From Odiellus spinosus (Eukaryota > Arthropoda > Arachnida > Opiliones > Phalangiidae), in contig OY987234.1 of assembly GCA_963920705.1 (NCBI GenBank), forward strand, positions 20,541,794 to 20,605,793: a DNA stretch of 64,000 bases. Reading direction: 5' to 3'. Below, in pieces: positions 52,001 through 62,038 of the stretch (position 1 is the stretch's first letter; every line of letters starts with the position of its first letter). Both the position numbers and the translations under genes were made by a program. Below the pieces are notes generated by a model, which was not told where the DNA came from, searched no databases, and was given only the letters and a program-made list of their open reading frames with translations.

Positions 52001-55000
52001 TTGAAAACTTTCTCTTATAAAGGTAGCCTCCTATTTTAGGATTGTTTAAAGGGAACATAACTCCGTTGTCTTGAGACTTGACACCATGACAATACCGAGT
52101 CACTGAAAACAGGGAGCCTCATGTTTTCTTGCGCTCCTCCCATAAGATTCAAATGTTTGAACTTTGCCATTCACTTCTTCGCCTTTGAATACTTTAGAGC
52201 TGTGGTTTATGATGAGGGCCACCCGAAAAATTGTTGGGAAAGGTTGTAGGTTATATTCCATTAAAGCTAGAATGCAACCTAGCTAACAACAAGTGATTTT
52301 TATTTTGTCAATTCTTGAAGATTTCAAGGTCTCAGTTCAATTAATAATTGCGTAAACATTACCTAATGTGAATTGAAATTATTTTTACGGGTTCGTCTTG
52401 TAACAGGTGATACGTGTGGCCGAGATGTATGTACAGTAAAAAAGATATACATTAATATTCGAATGATTTACGCAACTGGGTCACCGCAAACAAACAAACG
52501 TATAAGGTCGAAAAACATATTGTTTGAAGAATATTGACAGTCATCACCCTCCTTTACGTTTTGATCGAAGGAGAAGTATACGTTATTCTTTCGCGGACTG
52601 TTCAACTTTAGTTCAGTGTAGAAATGATATTACTTTCTATCGCTGGAGATCTTGTATTTCTCCGCATTGAAGTGTCATCGACCAATGAGGAAAGACCCGT
52701 CCTTAAGGCGAGATCTCCATGAGACTGCCAATAACATTCGATTGGTAGCTGACCCATCAACGCGAAGAAATTCAGGATTTCCGTGAATCCAGCTAAGCCT
52801 ATTTTCCGGCTAAGTTTTAAATTTACAAAAAAATAGGCTTAACGGCGCTAGCTAAAACTCAACTTTGGCCAACGCGTAAAGATTTTGCGCGTGGAAACTA
52901 AGCTTTCGAGTAGGATCGGAATCATAGATTACTAATTCATTTTCCTCCTGTCCTAAATAGCAAATTTTTGAATTATTCCAAGCTTTTTACAATTCAACAA
53001 AACAATTTTTGCATTATTTACCGAACTGGTAATTGGCAGATGTAAAGCCTACATTAAAATATATTATTTTAAGGCCTCCACAACGAGTTTTATAATTCTC
53101 TTCAAGATTCAAGAGAAGTTGGCCAAATAGGAAAACGGAAAGCCCCGTTTTCAATCAAAGTTTTTTTAGCTTTTTGTTTTCGTTTTACCAAGAGAAGCTT
53201 AAATTTTAAATTAATTTAGATATCTTCTTCTTCTCCGTAACGTTGCTTAAACGAAAATTAGATTTAACCTTCAACTTTGTTTTATCGCAAAAACTAGATT
53301 CTTGGCCAAAAAAACTTGATTAAAATGCTACTTAATAAGGGAAAAAAAAGAGGAGTTTGCCAAATCACATAGTTACCTCGAACATTACAGAATACGTTAT
53401 AGAATTCATTACATCTACTTAAAGGGAAACTTGGAACACCGTTTGAATTTATAAAAATGAAATAATATGATTGGTCCGAATTTATATTTACTTTTAAAGA
53501 AATTTTACCAAATTTCAGAAATTAGTTTAAACACCAAAAACGTGTCTAAATCATGATTCCGAAAGTAAATTCAAGAAGCTGTTCCATTTTGAGCTCCAAG
53601 TTTCCCTTTAATTTTAAAATCTTTAACCTTGGCCATTTACTTTTAATTGAACCAAATTTGGCGGTCGGACTTTACGTGACTACAGTCGGTCGTCCATATA
53701 ATTGGCGACTGAGCCAAATTCAAGAGAATTAGTGTAGGTGTAATCGGTAATCCCATTATACCCACTTTTCTTTGTCCCTATACCTTTCTCCACTGTCTCT
53801 AAACTAAACTGGACACACTAGATGAAAACCAGAGAACATGGGTAAAATATCGAAATAATTTTCTAGGTAAATAAATTACCAGTGTAATGGTAATTTACCA
53901 TTTTCTCTGGTAAGAGATAAAGTATGACGCCACAGTGACTCGCTTACTTTCCATACATTTCCAAGACCGGTGTCTTAAATTGCGTTTAAATATACACAGC
54001 CGCCTCGCTTCTTGTCTAGCTATTGGAGCTACATAAATATTGATTTAACTCTCATCGAGGCGGAGGAAGAAAATTACGCGGGTGTTTTTGTTTATCCCTT
54101 ATTTAATTAGGCCAAGGTTAAAACAAACGTCTCTTTTCATTGGCTAAATTAAATTTAAATCGAAATGAAAATTTACAAAATTTTTAATGGCTCCAATTTA
54201 AACTAAAGCACTTGCTAATTAAATAAAAATCTAATTACATTGATTCGTAGGGTAGTCTTTGTGTAGTTGCGAATTAAAGAGAGTGGTTGCTAATTGGTCG
54301 TAAGTATGGAGAAACTTGTTTTCATGGCGACCATTCTTCCAATGAAACTGTTGACTTAATTCAATCGAAACAGTTAAGTGTTTAGGATTTGGAATTTACA
54401 ATCGCGAATTCTAATTACTAAATCAATCTATAGGATATTTTAAGCAACTTATAAGATATATTTCTTGATCTTAATAGTCAATGGAAAGTTTGTGAAAAAT
54501 ATCAAAGGATGCAGCAGTTAGGAAATACCAGAAGAGTAATACATTATATTGGGCAACCCTGTAAGCGCGCTTTCCGTGAACGCTTTGTCGAAGAGTGACA
54601 TGTGAATCATTTAAATTGATGTTTAGAATAGCCCCTGTAAAAATGTTCCAACCTTCATGCACGCGTGACGTGTAGTGAAGTTAACATATAGGATTTAAGG
54701 AGGTAATAGTTAAAAACATTTCAACCTCATTGCATCTCATAGATGGAAATTCCCAAGGTTGACAATAGTTATATAATATCACTGAAAATAGCTTTGTATT
54801 TCATGGTCTTATAGCTCTCGTCCTAGGGCCAAAATGGTCAATTTTAAACCGACCCCCGAAGCAATTAACGATGATTATGAACAAATTAGAACCTAGGGAG
54901 CTAGAAAAAAACACAAAAAAATTCTCCTACCAACGGTATATTTTTAAAAAATTGAGGTTAAAGGTGAATTAGGATAGCGTTTGAATTTTTTAGATATTTA

Positions 55001-55370
55001 ATCGTATCTAAGGATTTTTTTCAGTTACAAATAATAATTGTTCTTTGCGTAAAAATTGCGTAACTTTTCACACTCTCTTTAAGAAAGATTCATTCTTTGG
55101 TAGTTAATTAATAAAAGACAAGTAATTACTTACGATATCTATGGCATTGATGGAGGCTAAGTGTACAGTCGCTTGAATTTGTCTCGGTGGATTACCAACC
55201 ACGTATATATGTCTGTCGGTAACTACGATGAAGCAGTAAGCGGGTTTACCATTTTGATTGACTACCACGCAAGGTTCGTACCACGAGACTTTAGAATATT
55301 CCTCCCGCAATTGTCTTTGCAAAAAATTCTCTAAACGAACGTGTCTCCGATTTACTTGCTTTTCTGTCAT
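34093..55370 (-). CDS. C12orf56-like protein (function unknown), 12 exons
   Basis: Exons on the minus strand: 55370-55134, 40863-40587, 40361-39983, 36950-36750, 36651-36528, 36101-36049, 35977-35833, 35748-35642, 35501-35409, 35154-35013, 34944-34804, 34305-34093 (stop TAA). Every junction is GT-AG with matching phase, giving 703 aa. The N terminus (about 1-110) reads RLENFLQRQL, YEPCVVVNQNGKPAYCFIVV, HIYVVGNPP, and, across the first junction, AIDIVNDFPDFLTGAERDQ. From memory this resembles vertebrate C12orf56, a family of similar length; no search was run. Residues 110-365 are Ser/Pro-rich and disordered. The C-terminal half is helical (LLLCLVAVPWVPLAYRDAIL; QLTVLHVIITHSPLCDLHF). Start chosen at MTEKQVNRRH; an upstream in-frame ATG at 55430 exists. 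Intron 1 is 14.3 kb and filled with MITEs; the last intron holds a family A MITE. Confidence 0.78.
34423..34759 (+). mobile_element. MITE family A, copy 7 (inside last intron of the C12orf56-like gene)
   Basis: 337 bp with exact 7-bp duplication GTCGAAG. It occupies most of the intron between exons 34944-34804 and 34305-34093, ending about 45 bp from the donor. The splice sites are left intact. Confidence 0.95.
35551..35631. mobile_element. Short MITE-like palindrome
   Basis: AGGGATCGTCCATAAATTTT with TCAC on the left is the imperfect inverse of GTGACGTCATTTATGAACT with CCC on the right. The wording CGTCCATAAATT...GTGACGTCA is like widespread metazoan short elements. It sits in an intron of the C12orf56-like gene. 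Confidence 0.5.
36952..39982. other. Intron 3 of the C12orf56-like gene
   Basis: Apart from exon 4 at its low-coordinate end, the region contains a solo family B arm (about 38398-38520), a G10 run near 38050 and the short motif at 37427-37475. A plus-strand ORF at 38954-39187 has no recognisable domain. Confidence 0.5.
38398..38520. repeat. Solo outer arm of repeat family B
   Basis: TTAAAGGGATAATGTAACC, then TTATCGATTCCTTATCG, then CCTAATCCAACAGTAAAATT match, in order, the outer arms seen next to the family B cores at 24.4 and 42.1 kb. No palindromic core follows. Confidence 0.7.
41373..41664 (-). mobile_element. MITE family D, copy 2
   Basis: 292 bp, opposite orientation to copy 1; exact 7-bp duplication ATCACGT. 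Inside intron 1 of the C12orf56-like gene. Confidence 0.95.
41910..42075. mobile_element. MITE family B, copy 3
   Basis: Core from AGGCTTAGCTGGATTCGTGG to ATGAATCCAGCTAAACCT, with TA at each side. The interior shares TTCTTCGCATTG with copy 5, defining a subfamily. The right outer arm runs on to TTGCATTCTCCCTTTGA, ending near 42210. Confidence 0.82.
42211..43902. other. Intron 1 stretch without a recognised element
   Basis: AT-rich, with a coding-like short motif at about 42770-42835 on the minus strand (see findings). No exon joins in phase to the flanking exons of the C12orf56-like gene. Confidence 0.4.
43903..44320 (-). mobile_element. MITE family C, copy 2
   Basis: 418 bp, reverse orientation to copy 1; exact 7-bp duplication GTATCTC. 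Ends CAGAGGTATATAATAACC and GGTTATTATATACCTCTG, each with the C5-TTC-G6 hairpin. The tRNA-Gly-like piece lies at 43944-43961 on the minus strand. Confidence 0.95.
44321..46968. other. Intron 1 stretch without a recognised element
   Basis: It contains a TA microsatellite at about 45769-45791. A region at 45854-46334 has biased F/K/S-rich ORFs on both strands and looks like low-complexity AT-rich DNA, not a gene. Confidence 0.45.
46969..47260 (+). mobile_element. MITE family D, copy 3
   Basis: 292 bp; exact 7-bp duplication ATAGTGG. It has two CACGTG words in inverted arms (GTTGTCACGTGG and CCACGTGACAAC) around the central GCTAGCTAGC. Confidence 0.95.
48089..48262. mobile_element. Short MITE-like element, family G, copy 1
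   Basis: TATAGGGAGTCGGC at the left is the near inverse of GCCGTCTCCCTATA at the right. The interior (AGGGGGTTACATGACGT, TTTCCCCCTTGGCT) recurs with drift at about 56256-56400, so this is a dispersed family. Confidence 0.65.
48298..48700. repeat. 23-bp tandem array, about 17 copies
   Basis: Units contain TCGATTAAGCCTAATTTC. Copies alternate in blocks between CAAACG, CGAACA and CGAACG junctions. The core word TAAGCCTAATTT is also found at the right end of the family B element at 24.6 kb. Confidence 0.95.
48701..49517. other. Intron 1 stretch without a recognised element
   Basis: AT-rich; nothing is recognised. Confidence 0.4.
49518..49809 (-). mobile_element. MITE family D, copy 4
   Basis: 292 bp; exact 7-bp duplication ATATGTA. 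Ends differ by one base from the other copies (GGATTAG for GGATCAG, mirrored on the right), so the two arms changed in a matched way. The central palindrome is replaced by GCGTCGTTGGC. Confidence 0.94.
49810..51274. other. Intron 1 stretch without a recognised element
   Basis: AT-rich with several T homopolymers and a short TA run near 50930-50950. Nothing is recognised. Confidence 0.4.
51275..51452. mobile_element. MITE family B, copy 4
   Basis: GGCTTAGCTAGATTCATGG at the left and CCATGAATGTAGCTAAGCC at the right, each bordered by TA and then A/T-rich sequence. The interior contains two nested ATCATGGAGATCC-like inversions. Confidence 0.82.
52652..52800. mobile_element. MITE family B, copy 5 (left end lost)
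   Basis: The interior and right end (TTCAGGATTTCCGTGAATCC, AGCTAAGCC) match copy 3. The left end starts abruptly at GCTGGAGATC, so the outer 5' repeat is deleted. An outer-arm fragment (AGAATGCAACC, AACAACAAGTGATTTTTA) lies further left at about 52268-52300. Confidence 0.75.
52801..55133. other. Remainder of intron 1 of the C12orf56-like gene
   Basis: AT-rich. No MITE of families A, C or D and no exon are recognised. Confidence 0.4.
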
Positions 55371-57850
55371 GACAAATTTATTTCGTATAAAAATATACCG
55401 GAAAACTAAATAACCCCCCTGACAGTTCACGAAAAAAAGAAAAAGAAAACTTAAAAAAATAGAACAACGTTTCTCTTTTAAATCATTGGAGAAGAAGATG
55501 AAGAGAAGAGTCGATCTTCTCCGATCTCTCTCATCCCGTGTCTCACGGATGATAAGAAACCCATCTCTTGTCTTTTGAGTTTCGGGAGGGAAGAATGGGG
55601 GATTAAGGACTATGGTTATCCTTTGGGGTTATTTTCACTGTCAACCTACTCTACCGAGCTTAGAAAACGCGTCTCGCGAAGCAAGCAGCTCCGCTTCGAT
55701 TGGTAGAATGCTAGCTAGAAGAGTTCTTAATGCGCCTTTTCTATACTCTCCGTTTCCCTAGTGATTCTAGCGGCGCCCCCTCGTACTACTTACCCTCCCG
55801 TCTTCCTAACTTAGGCCTAGTTTATGAAGGGAACAGTGTAGGGTATGGACCCACGGGTACTTTACATCGGCTCTTTGTAGCGTAGTTTTTATGGATTTTT
55901 TCGCTCTTAAAATCGTAGCTGCTATAATTTATACTCCAAGAGCTATTCGCGACTAAAAGGCAGCGAACTGGAAACGTATCTCAATATTGATTAGTGGGGT
56001 TTTAGTAGCACGAAATTTCAGGGTCAATAGATGTCTTGTTTTTTAAAACTATTCGTGTTGTATATGCTGTAATTATTGTTAATGTATTTAGGGATCTAAC
56101 TACTAATGTTAATGTAAATGTAATAGATTTATACAGTTAGTTTTTCCTTGATTCTGTTGAATGAATATAGGTTCCATTTCAACCATTTATCTCTTAATGG
56201 TAACTGTTAGCGTTGCTTTGTACCTTCTGCAAAATAAAGGTGGAATAAAGAAGCCAGTCTGACCTTGAAAACGTCATAGGTTTGACCTATTCTCTATATG
56301 AAGAAATTACGGTATTTGCCCTTACAAACTCTCCCCAAGCCAGGGGGTTACATGATGTATGGTTTTATTTCCCCCTTGACTGTTTTGCTGTCTACCTATA
56401 TACAAAGTTTTTACTAAAAGTGAGTGAATGCCGTTCCTCCAGTGTTGCCAGCCACTTGTGAGCTCAGTCTGAAGCAGAGAGAAAGGCTAGCAGTTCAATT
56501 TTGGAACTGTGCTCACAAGCTCCTGGCAAACGTCTTGGGGAACTGAAGCAACTTCGTGAACCTTGGGACCCCAGCGTTTACAACCAAAAGGAGGTGTAGT
56601 TATCTTACCGGTTTAACCATCTTGTTTTCTTCTAGTTATTTACAAGGGGTCTCGATCGCGAGATAATATGGAATAAATTTATGGCGAATTTCACTCCCAC
56701 ATGAGCAATAAGCCATTACCGGTTCAAAACACCGTTAAACAATATACCTTTATTATGGTAGTTTCACCGTTTCACGCGCTTAAAAAAAGAACCCCGAAAA
56801 TAAGGCTACACGATTTAAGTTAATTTGCTAGACCACCGCTATAATGTTATGTTAAACAACACAATTACAATTTCAAAATATGTTAAAACTTGAGAAATTA
56901 CTAGGTTCTTCTGATAATATGTTAAATTACTCAACTTCTTGAAACCTTCCCTTGAAAATCCTCCCCCCCCCCCCCCCCCCGTTTTGATAATTTCTAAATT
57001 GTTTTCGGAATGATTATGAAACTTTTGAAGGAAACCTTTTTCTATTATTGAAAAGTATTTTTTGTGGGTGTGGGGGAGAATTTTGTTTCGAAAGTGCAGA
57101 TTATCTTGATTCTTCTGGGAGAAGTTCGTTTCCTAGCTACGAGTGTAGCTTTTGTAACTTGACAAGGAAGGCATGGCAAGGGTTTGGTCAAGCAACTCAT
57201 TCTTTCGTTTTTCGAAGCTTTGGAAAATGGCTTGGAGTTGTTCTTTTTGCTAGTTCGAGGTCATTCTAAACTCATCTATTACAGGCGGAAGAGTTCTTTC
57301 GCGTGATATCTCTCTATCAAAATTGAAGGCTTTCGTGATATGAGCCTAATTTCAATTATTTTTTTCTCTGTAGACGTTTGTACTCGGTACTTCTTTCTCG
57401 TCTCGTAAGCTTACACCGTTAGATTTCTAGTAGAGATTATTGGAAGGTCTTCTCAATTACTGATAGGTAAACGGTGAAAGAAAAGTAATCCAAAATAGAC
57501 TTTATTGCGGCGAAAATTGATTTTTTTGCTAAGCCTAACTAAAAAGAAAATGTAATTTGGTATAAGACGTGTGCGGTTATATGTGGACTGTAGATGTTTA
57601 AGGGTTATAGCAAGGTTTTAAAAACTTCAATATATATAAGAATTGTTTTTATTACTTTTGTGTACTCTTACAAGTATAATAATAAGAAAAATATTATATA
57701 CTTCTGGTTTTCTTAGTAATAATATTTGTATTCATCTTACAAATACCAGAAAACAATCATAATTAATTATAAAAATGTCACACCCTAAATATGAGTTTAA
57801 ATTTCGCGCTGTCTACTACCAAAGATAGAGGAAAATCACATGATCGTTTC
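55371..57850. other. Intergenic region between the C12orf56-like gene and GRP94 (divergent starts)
   Basis: The first 450 bp are CT-rich with CGCG words and CCAATCG on the minus strand (near 55697), as expected for the promoter of the minus-strand gene. Further on are a second family G copy (56256-56400), a foldback at 56444-56530 and a C18 run at 56963-56980. No further gene is recognised. Confidence 0.5.
56256..56400. mobile_element. Family G dispersed element, copy 2
   Basis: AACGTCATAGG, CTTACAAACTCTCCCC, AGGGGGTTACATGATGT and TTTCCCCCTTGACTG follow in the same order as in the copy at 48.1 kb, with moderate drift and a degraded right end (GCTGTCTACCTATA). Confidence 0.6.
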
Positions 57851-57904
57851 CAACCAATCGCGAAAAGCCAACACATTACTTTAGTGCAAGGCTGACGAAA
57901 ACGT

Positions 57905-57923
57905 CGTGGTCTCTTTCTATTGG
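57905..57923 (-). promoter_or_regulatory. ER stress response element (ERSE) of the GRP94 gene
   Basis: CGTGG, nine bases, ATTGG: an exact inverted match to CCAAT-N9-CCACG, the site bound by NF-Y with ATF6 or XBP1 in ER-chaperone promoters. It lies about 190 bp before the GRP94 start codon. A second CCAAT with N9 then CCAAC (57854-57872, plus strand) is a near match. Confidence 0.85.
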
Positions 57924-58116
57924 CTTACGTAGCTTTATAGAAGCCATTCAACTGTAGGCTACGTACTCGTTTTTCTTGTGATTTTGACATTCGGATTCAA
58001 ACGCCGGGTTTCATTGTCGTATTTTGAAGCTATTTGGTTTCTTGAATGCTTTTAAATTATTCATTGAGTTGCTAAAACGCAGCCAATTCTAGTTATTAAA
58101 TTATTTAAACTTTAAA

Positions 58117-61100
58117 ATGAAACAATATATATTTTTCTTGTCAATCTTTCTACTAGCTGGTAAGATGAACTTTTTTATTTCTTGGCCATCTTGGGCCTAC
58201 ATCAATGAAAAGCTTTTGTAAGTTATAATCTTTTATATCCAATTTTTTTAGGATTAACAAAAACGACGTGGGGTTCTGATGATCCTCCTACAATAGACGA
58301 AATAGAAATAGAAAGTGATATTGGTAGTAGTCGAGATGGTTCCAAAACTGATGACGAGGTTGTTAAGAGGTAATTTGACACTTCGGTCATTAGGGGGTGT
58401 CATTTCAGATTCTTTGTTTCAAATCCTAAAAATTTTAAACTCCACAATAGGGAAGAAGAAGCTATAAAATTAGATGGCCTTAATGTAGCTCAAATAAAAG
58501 AAATGAGAGAAAAATCTGAGAAATTTGCCTTTCAGGCTGAAGTCAATCGTATGATGAAACTTATCATAAACTCTCTTTATCGTAACAAAGAAGTAAATTT
58601 ATGATTTACAGTGATTCTCCATATTGTCCCTAGTTTTATTGTTAAACTAAGCTATATTTTTTTTCTAGATTTTCTTAAGAGAACTTATCTCTAATGCTTC
58701 CGATGCCCTAGATAAAATTAGGGTCTTGACTTTAACCGATAGTAGTCTACTTAAAGGTTTTGATGAACTATCTATAAGAATTAAAGTAAGATCTTTAAAA
58801 TATTTCCTCACCCCTAGTTTGATTTTTGACTTTAAATTTGTTTCGTAGGCTGATAAAGAGAATAATATGCTGCATATAACGGATACGGGTATAGGAATGA
58901 CTAAACAAGATTTAGTAAATAATCTCGGAACCATAGCTAAATCAGGAACGTCAGAGTTTCTTCAAAAGATTACTACATCTGAAAATCCCGGTGAAATGGG
59001 AGATTTGATTGGCCAGTTTGGTGTTGGTTTCTATTCTGCCTTTTTGGTCGCTGATAAAGTAATTGTGACATCCAAGAACAACGACGACAAGCAATATATT
59101 TGGGAGTCTGATTCCGCTTCATTCTCTGTTGTCGAGGATCCCAGAGGAGATACTCTCCAACGAGGAACCACAATCAGTTTGCAATTGAAAGAAGAAGCCA
59201 AAGACTTTTTGGAAGAAGATACCTTGAGAAATTTGATCAAAAAATACAGCCAATTCATCAACTTTAATATTTATTTGTGGACGAGTAAAACTGAGACTGT
59301 CGAGGAGCCTGTAGAAGAAGAGGAAGAATCTAAATCTGATGAAAAGAAAGCTGAAGATGAAACTGTCGATGATGATGAAGTTAAAGTTGACGAAGAAAAA
59401 GAGGAAAAGAAACCAAAAACTAAGAAAGTCGAGAAAACTACTTGGGATTGGGAACTTATTAACGATTCAAAACCAATTTGGACTAGAAAGTAAATTCAAT
59501 TTCTTTAATTCGCTTTGTAGTTTAAATTAATTTATTTCTTTACCTTTTTTAGACCCGCCGAAATTGAGGATTCTGAATATGATGAATTCTACAAATCTAT
59601 AACTAAAGATCAAACAAATCCATTAGCCAAAACTCATTTCATCGCTGAAGGAGAAGTCACCTTCAAATCTGTCCTATTCATTCCTGAAGTTCAGCCAACC
59701 GAATCTTTCAACCGCTACGGCACTAAAGTGGATCATATCAAACTTTACGTTAGGAGAGTTTTTATCACCGATGACTTCCAGGATATGATGCCAAATTACT
59801 TGAGCTTTGTTAGAGGAGTGGTGAGTTTATTAAACTTTTAGAAAAAATTAAGTTGAGGTTGTATTAGATGAGTTTAAAACTTAAAATTAAACTTTTCATA
59901 GGTTGATTCTGATGATTTGCCTTTGAATGTATCGAGAGAAACTTTGCAGCAACACAAACTTCTTAAAGTTATTCGAAAGAAATTGGTTCGAAAGACTTTA
60001 GATATGATTAAAAAGATCTCTAAGGATGATTATGAAAAATTTTGGAAAGAATACAGCACCAACATGAAACTCGGAATCATTGAAGATCCCGGAAACCGAA
60101 CTAGATTAGCCAAACTTGTCAGATTCATTTCTTCTCACGATACTAAGGTAATATAATTAAACCTATTTAAATGGGTGTCATTTAAGCGTAAAATCTTTGT
60201 TTGGGTTTAGCGATGTGTCGCCCCTTTAAATTTAACAATTAGTTTTAATTACTTGACTAACGAGGGTTGGTTTTTCTTTAGGGTACCGCTTCTTTAGCCG
60301 AATATGTTGAAAGAATGAAAGAAAAACAGGAACACATATACTATGTCGCCGGATCCAGCTTGGCTGAGGTTGAGAGATCGCCATTTGTAGAACGTCTCTT
60401 GAAAAAGGGATACGAAATTCTATACCTGACTGAACCAGTCGATGAATATTGTATTTCCGCCTTACCCGAATTTGAAGGCAAAAAATTCCAAAACATTGCC
60501 AAAGATGGTTTGAAATTGGACGAAGGAGAGAAAGGAAAAGAACAAATTGAAGCTTTGAACAAACATTTCGAACCATTAACCAAATGGTTGGAAAGCGATG
60601 TTTTGAAAGACAAAGTTGGTAAAGTTACCATTTCGCAGAGGCTACATTCTTCGCCCTGCGCTCTCGTCGCTAGTCAGTTTGGTTGGACTGGTAATATGGA
60701 AAGATTAGCGAAAAGCAACGCTCACAGTAAAACTTACGATACTACGAGAGAGTAAGTTGAATCTTCGTATCAATTTATAGGTTGAAATAAAAAAAAATTC
60801 TTTCTTTTCCAGCTATTATTTGAGCCAAAAGAAGACTCTAGAAGTTAACCCGAGGCATCCTTTAATTAAAGAACTGCTTAAGAGAGTAGAAGCTGATAAA
60901 AGCGACGCTACCGCTAAAGACATGGCAAATATTATGTTTGAAACAGCCACATTAAGATCGGGATTTATGCTATCAGAAACATCATCTTTCGCTGAAAGGG
61001 TTGAAACTTTACTAAGAAAAACGTTAGGAGTACCTGAAGATGCTCAGGTATACTCAAAAAATTACCAGATTATGATAAAAATAATATAACTGATTTCATA

Positions 61101-61637
61101 AAAAAAAAAAAAATAGATTGAAGAAGAGGTTGAAGCTGAAGATGAGCAAGATCAAGAAGATAAAGAGGAAAATATCGCAGCTGATGAAGTAAGTATACGT
61201 CACCGAGATGTAGACTGATATGACCAATTTAATAACTCCGCAACCATACCCGATGTCAGTTTTTGATCCAAAAACTCCTTATTTCCCCTCACCATTGCCA
61301 ACTTAGATGGATTAAAATTTAAAGAACACATTCAGATTTAAGTTCGCAATTGTTAGGAGAGGCCAATAAAGGAACAAACACTATTCCTCAAAGTTCTAAG
61401 GGACTTTAATTTAATAATTTGTTATTAGTGAATCTGAAATATTCCACGCCTCAGTCCCAGCTTTGCATTTAATGCAAGGCTGCTAGAACCGAACTGTTAG
61501 CTTTTTCTCTCTGCTTAAGTTTGGCTCCTTATATTTAATTTGGAGTTTGGATCATTCGCTGAATTTTTAACTATGTATAAGGATGATTACTTATTTACAA
61601 ATTTTTTTGGCAGGATGGTGATCACGATGAACTTTAA
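58117..61637 (+). CDS. HSP90B1: Endoplasmin / GRP94, ER-resident HSP90 chaperone
   Basis: ATP-driven chaperone of the ER lumen that folds secreted and membrane clients. Exons: 58117-58159, 58252-58369, 58451-58592, 58669-58785, 58849-59489, 59553-59820, 59902-60147, 60282-60751, 60813-61047, 61117-61188, 61614-61637. All junctions are GT-AG and in phase; 791 aa (human about 803). Signal peptide [15 protein letters not shown]. Conserved pre-N segment with [14 protein letters not shown]. The N-terminal ATPase has [27 protein letters not shown] and [17 protein letters not shown]. An acidic charged linker follows at about residues 290-335. The middle domain has [12 protein letters not shown] and the catalytic-loop region [19 protein letters not shown]. 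The C-terminal dimerisation domain includes FETATLRSG. An acidic tail ends in HDEL. The last intron (61189-61613) is the longest and holds a dispersed repeat. Likely controlled by the upstream ERSE. Identification is secure. Confidence 0.98.
61450..61520. repeat. Dispersed repeat fragment in the last GRP94 intron
   Basis: On the minus strand AAGCAGAGAGAAAAAGCTAAC with AGTTC matches AAGCAGAGAGAAAGGCTAGC with AGTTC near 56472. The two places therefore share a repeat whose limits are unclear. Confidence 0.5.
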
Positions 61638-62038
61638 GTCCGTTTGTGATTGCAAAATTACAAATTCATTTATTTAAATATAAAAACCGCCATGTTTACA
61701 TACATATTCTTCCATTTTTTTTTGTCATTTCCGAGTAAATTTAGAAATTTTTTTGTACAGATCACAAACTAGGTATATAAAATACCAACTTCCAATTGAG
61801 AAGTTTTTGTAAATTGGTCTTGAAATTTTTTAATAACTAGTAGGCCTGTGCGAGTACTCGACACCAAATTTCTATTACTCGAAAGGTACTCGAGTAGCAA
61901 AAATTTCCCTCCAATTGCTCGCGACAAGGTTTAAACCTCACTGAGTAAAAAACAAATGGGATTCGTATTTAATTTTAGCTTATTATTTAATAAATCAGTT
62001 TAATTTTTTGTTGGAAGATTAGGTTTTTAAAAGTAATC
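61638..62038. other. Convergent 3' ends of GRP94 and POLR1G
   Basis: Only about 400 bp separate the two stop codons. TTTATT (AATAAA on the minus strand) lies near 61664, so the POLR1G transcript may run into the GRP94 3'UTR. Nothing else is recognised. Confidence 0.55.

Noticed and set aside
58665-60631. Minus-strand ORFs across the GRP94 gene
   Set aside because: They are antisense shadows of well conserved GRP94 exons.
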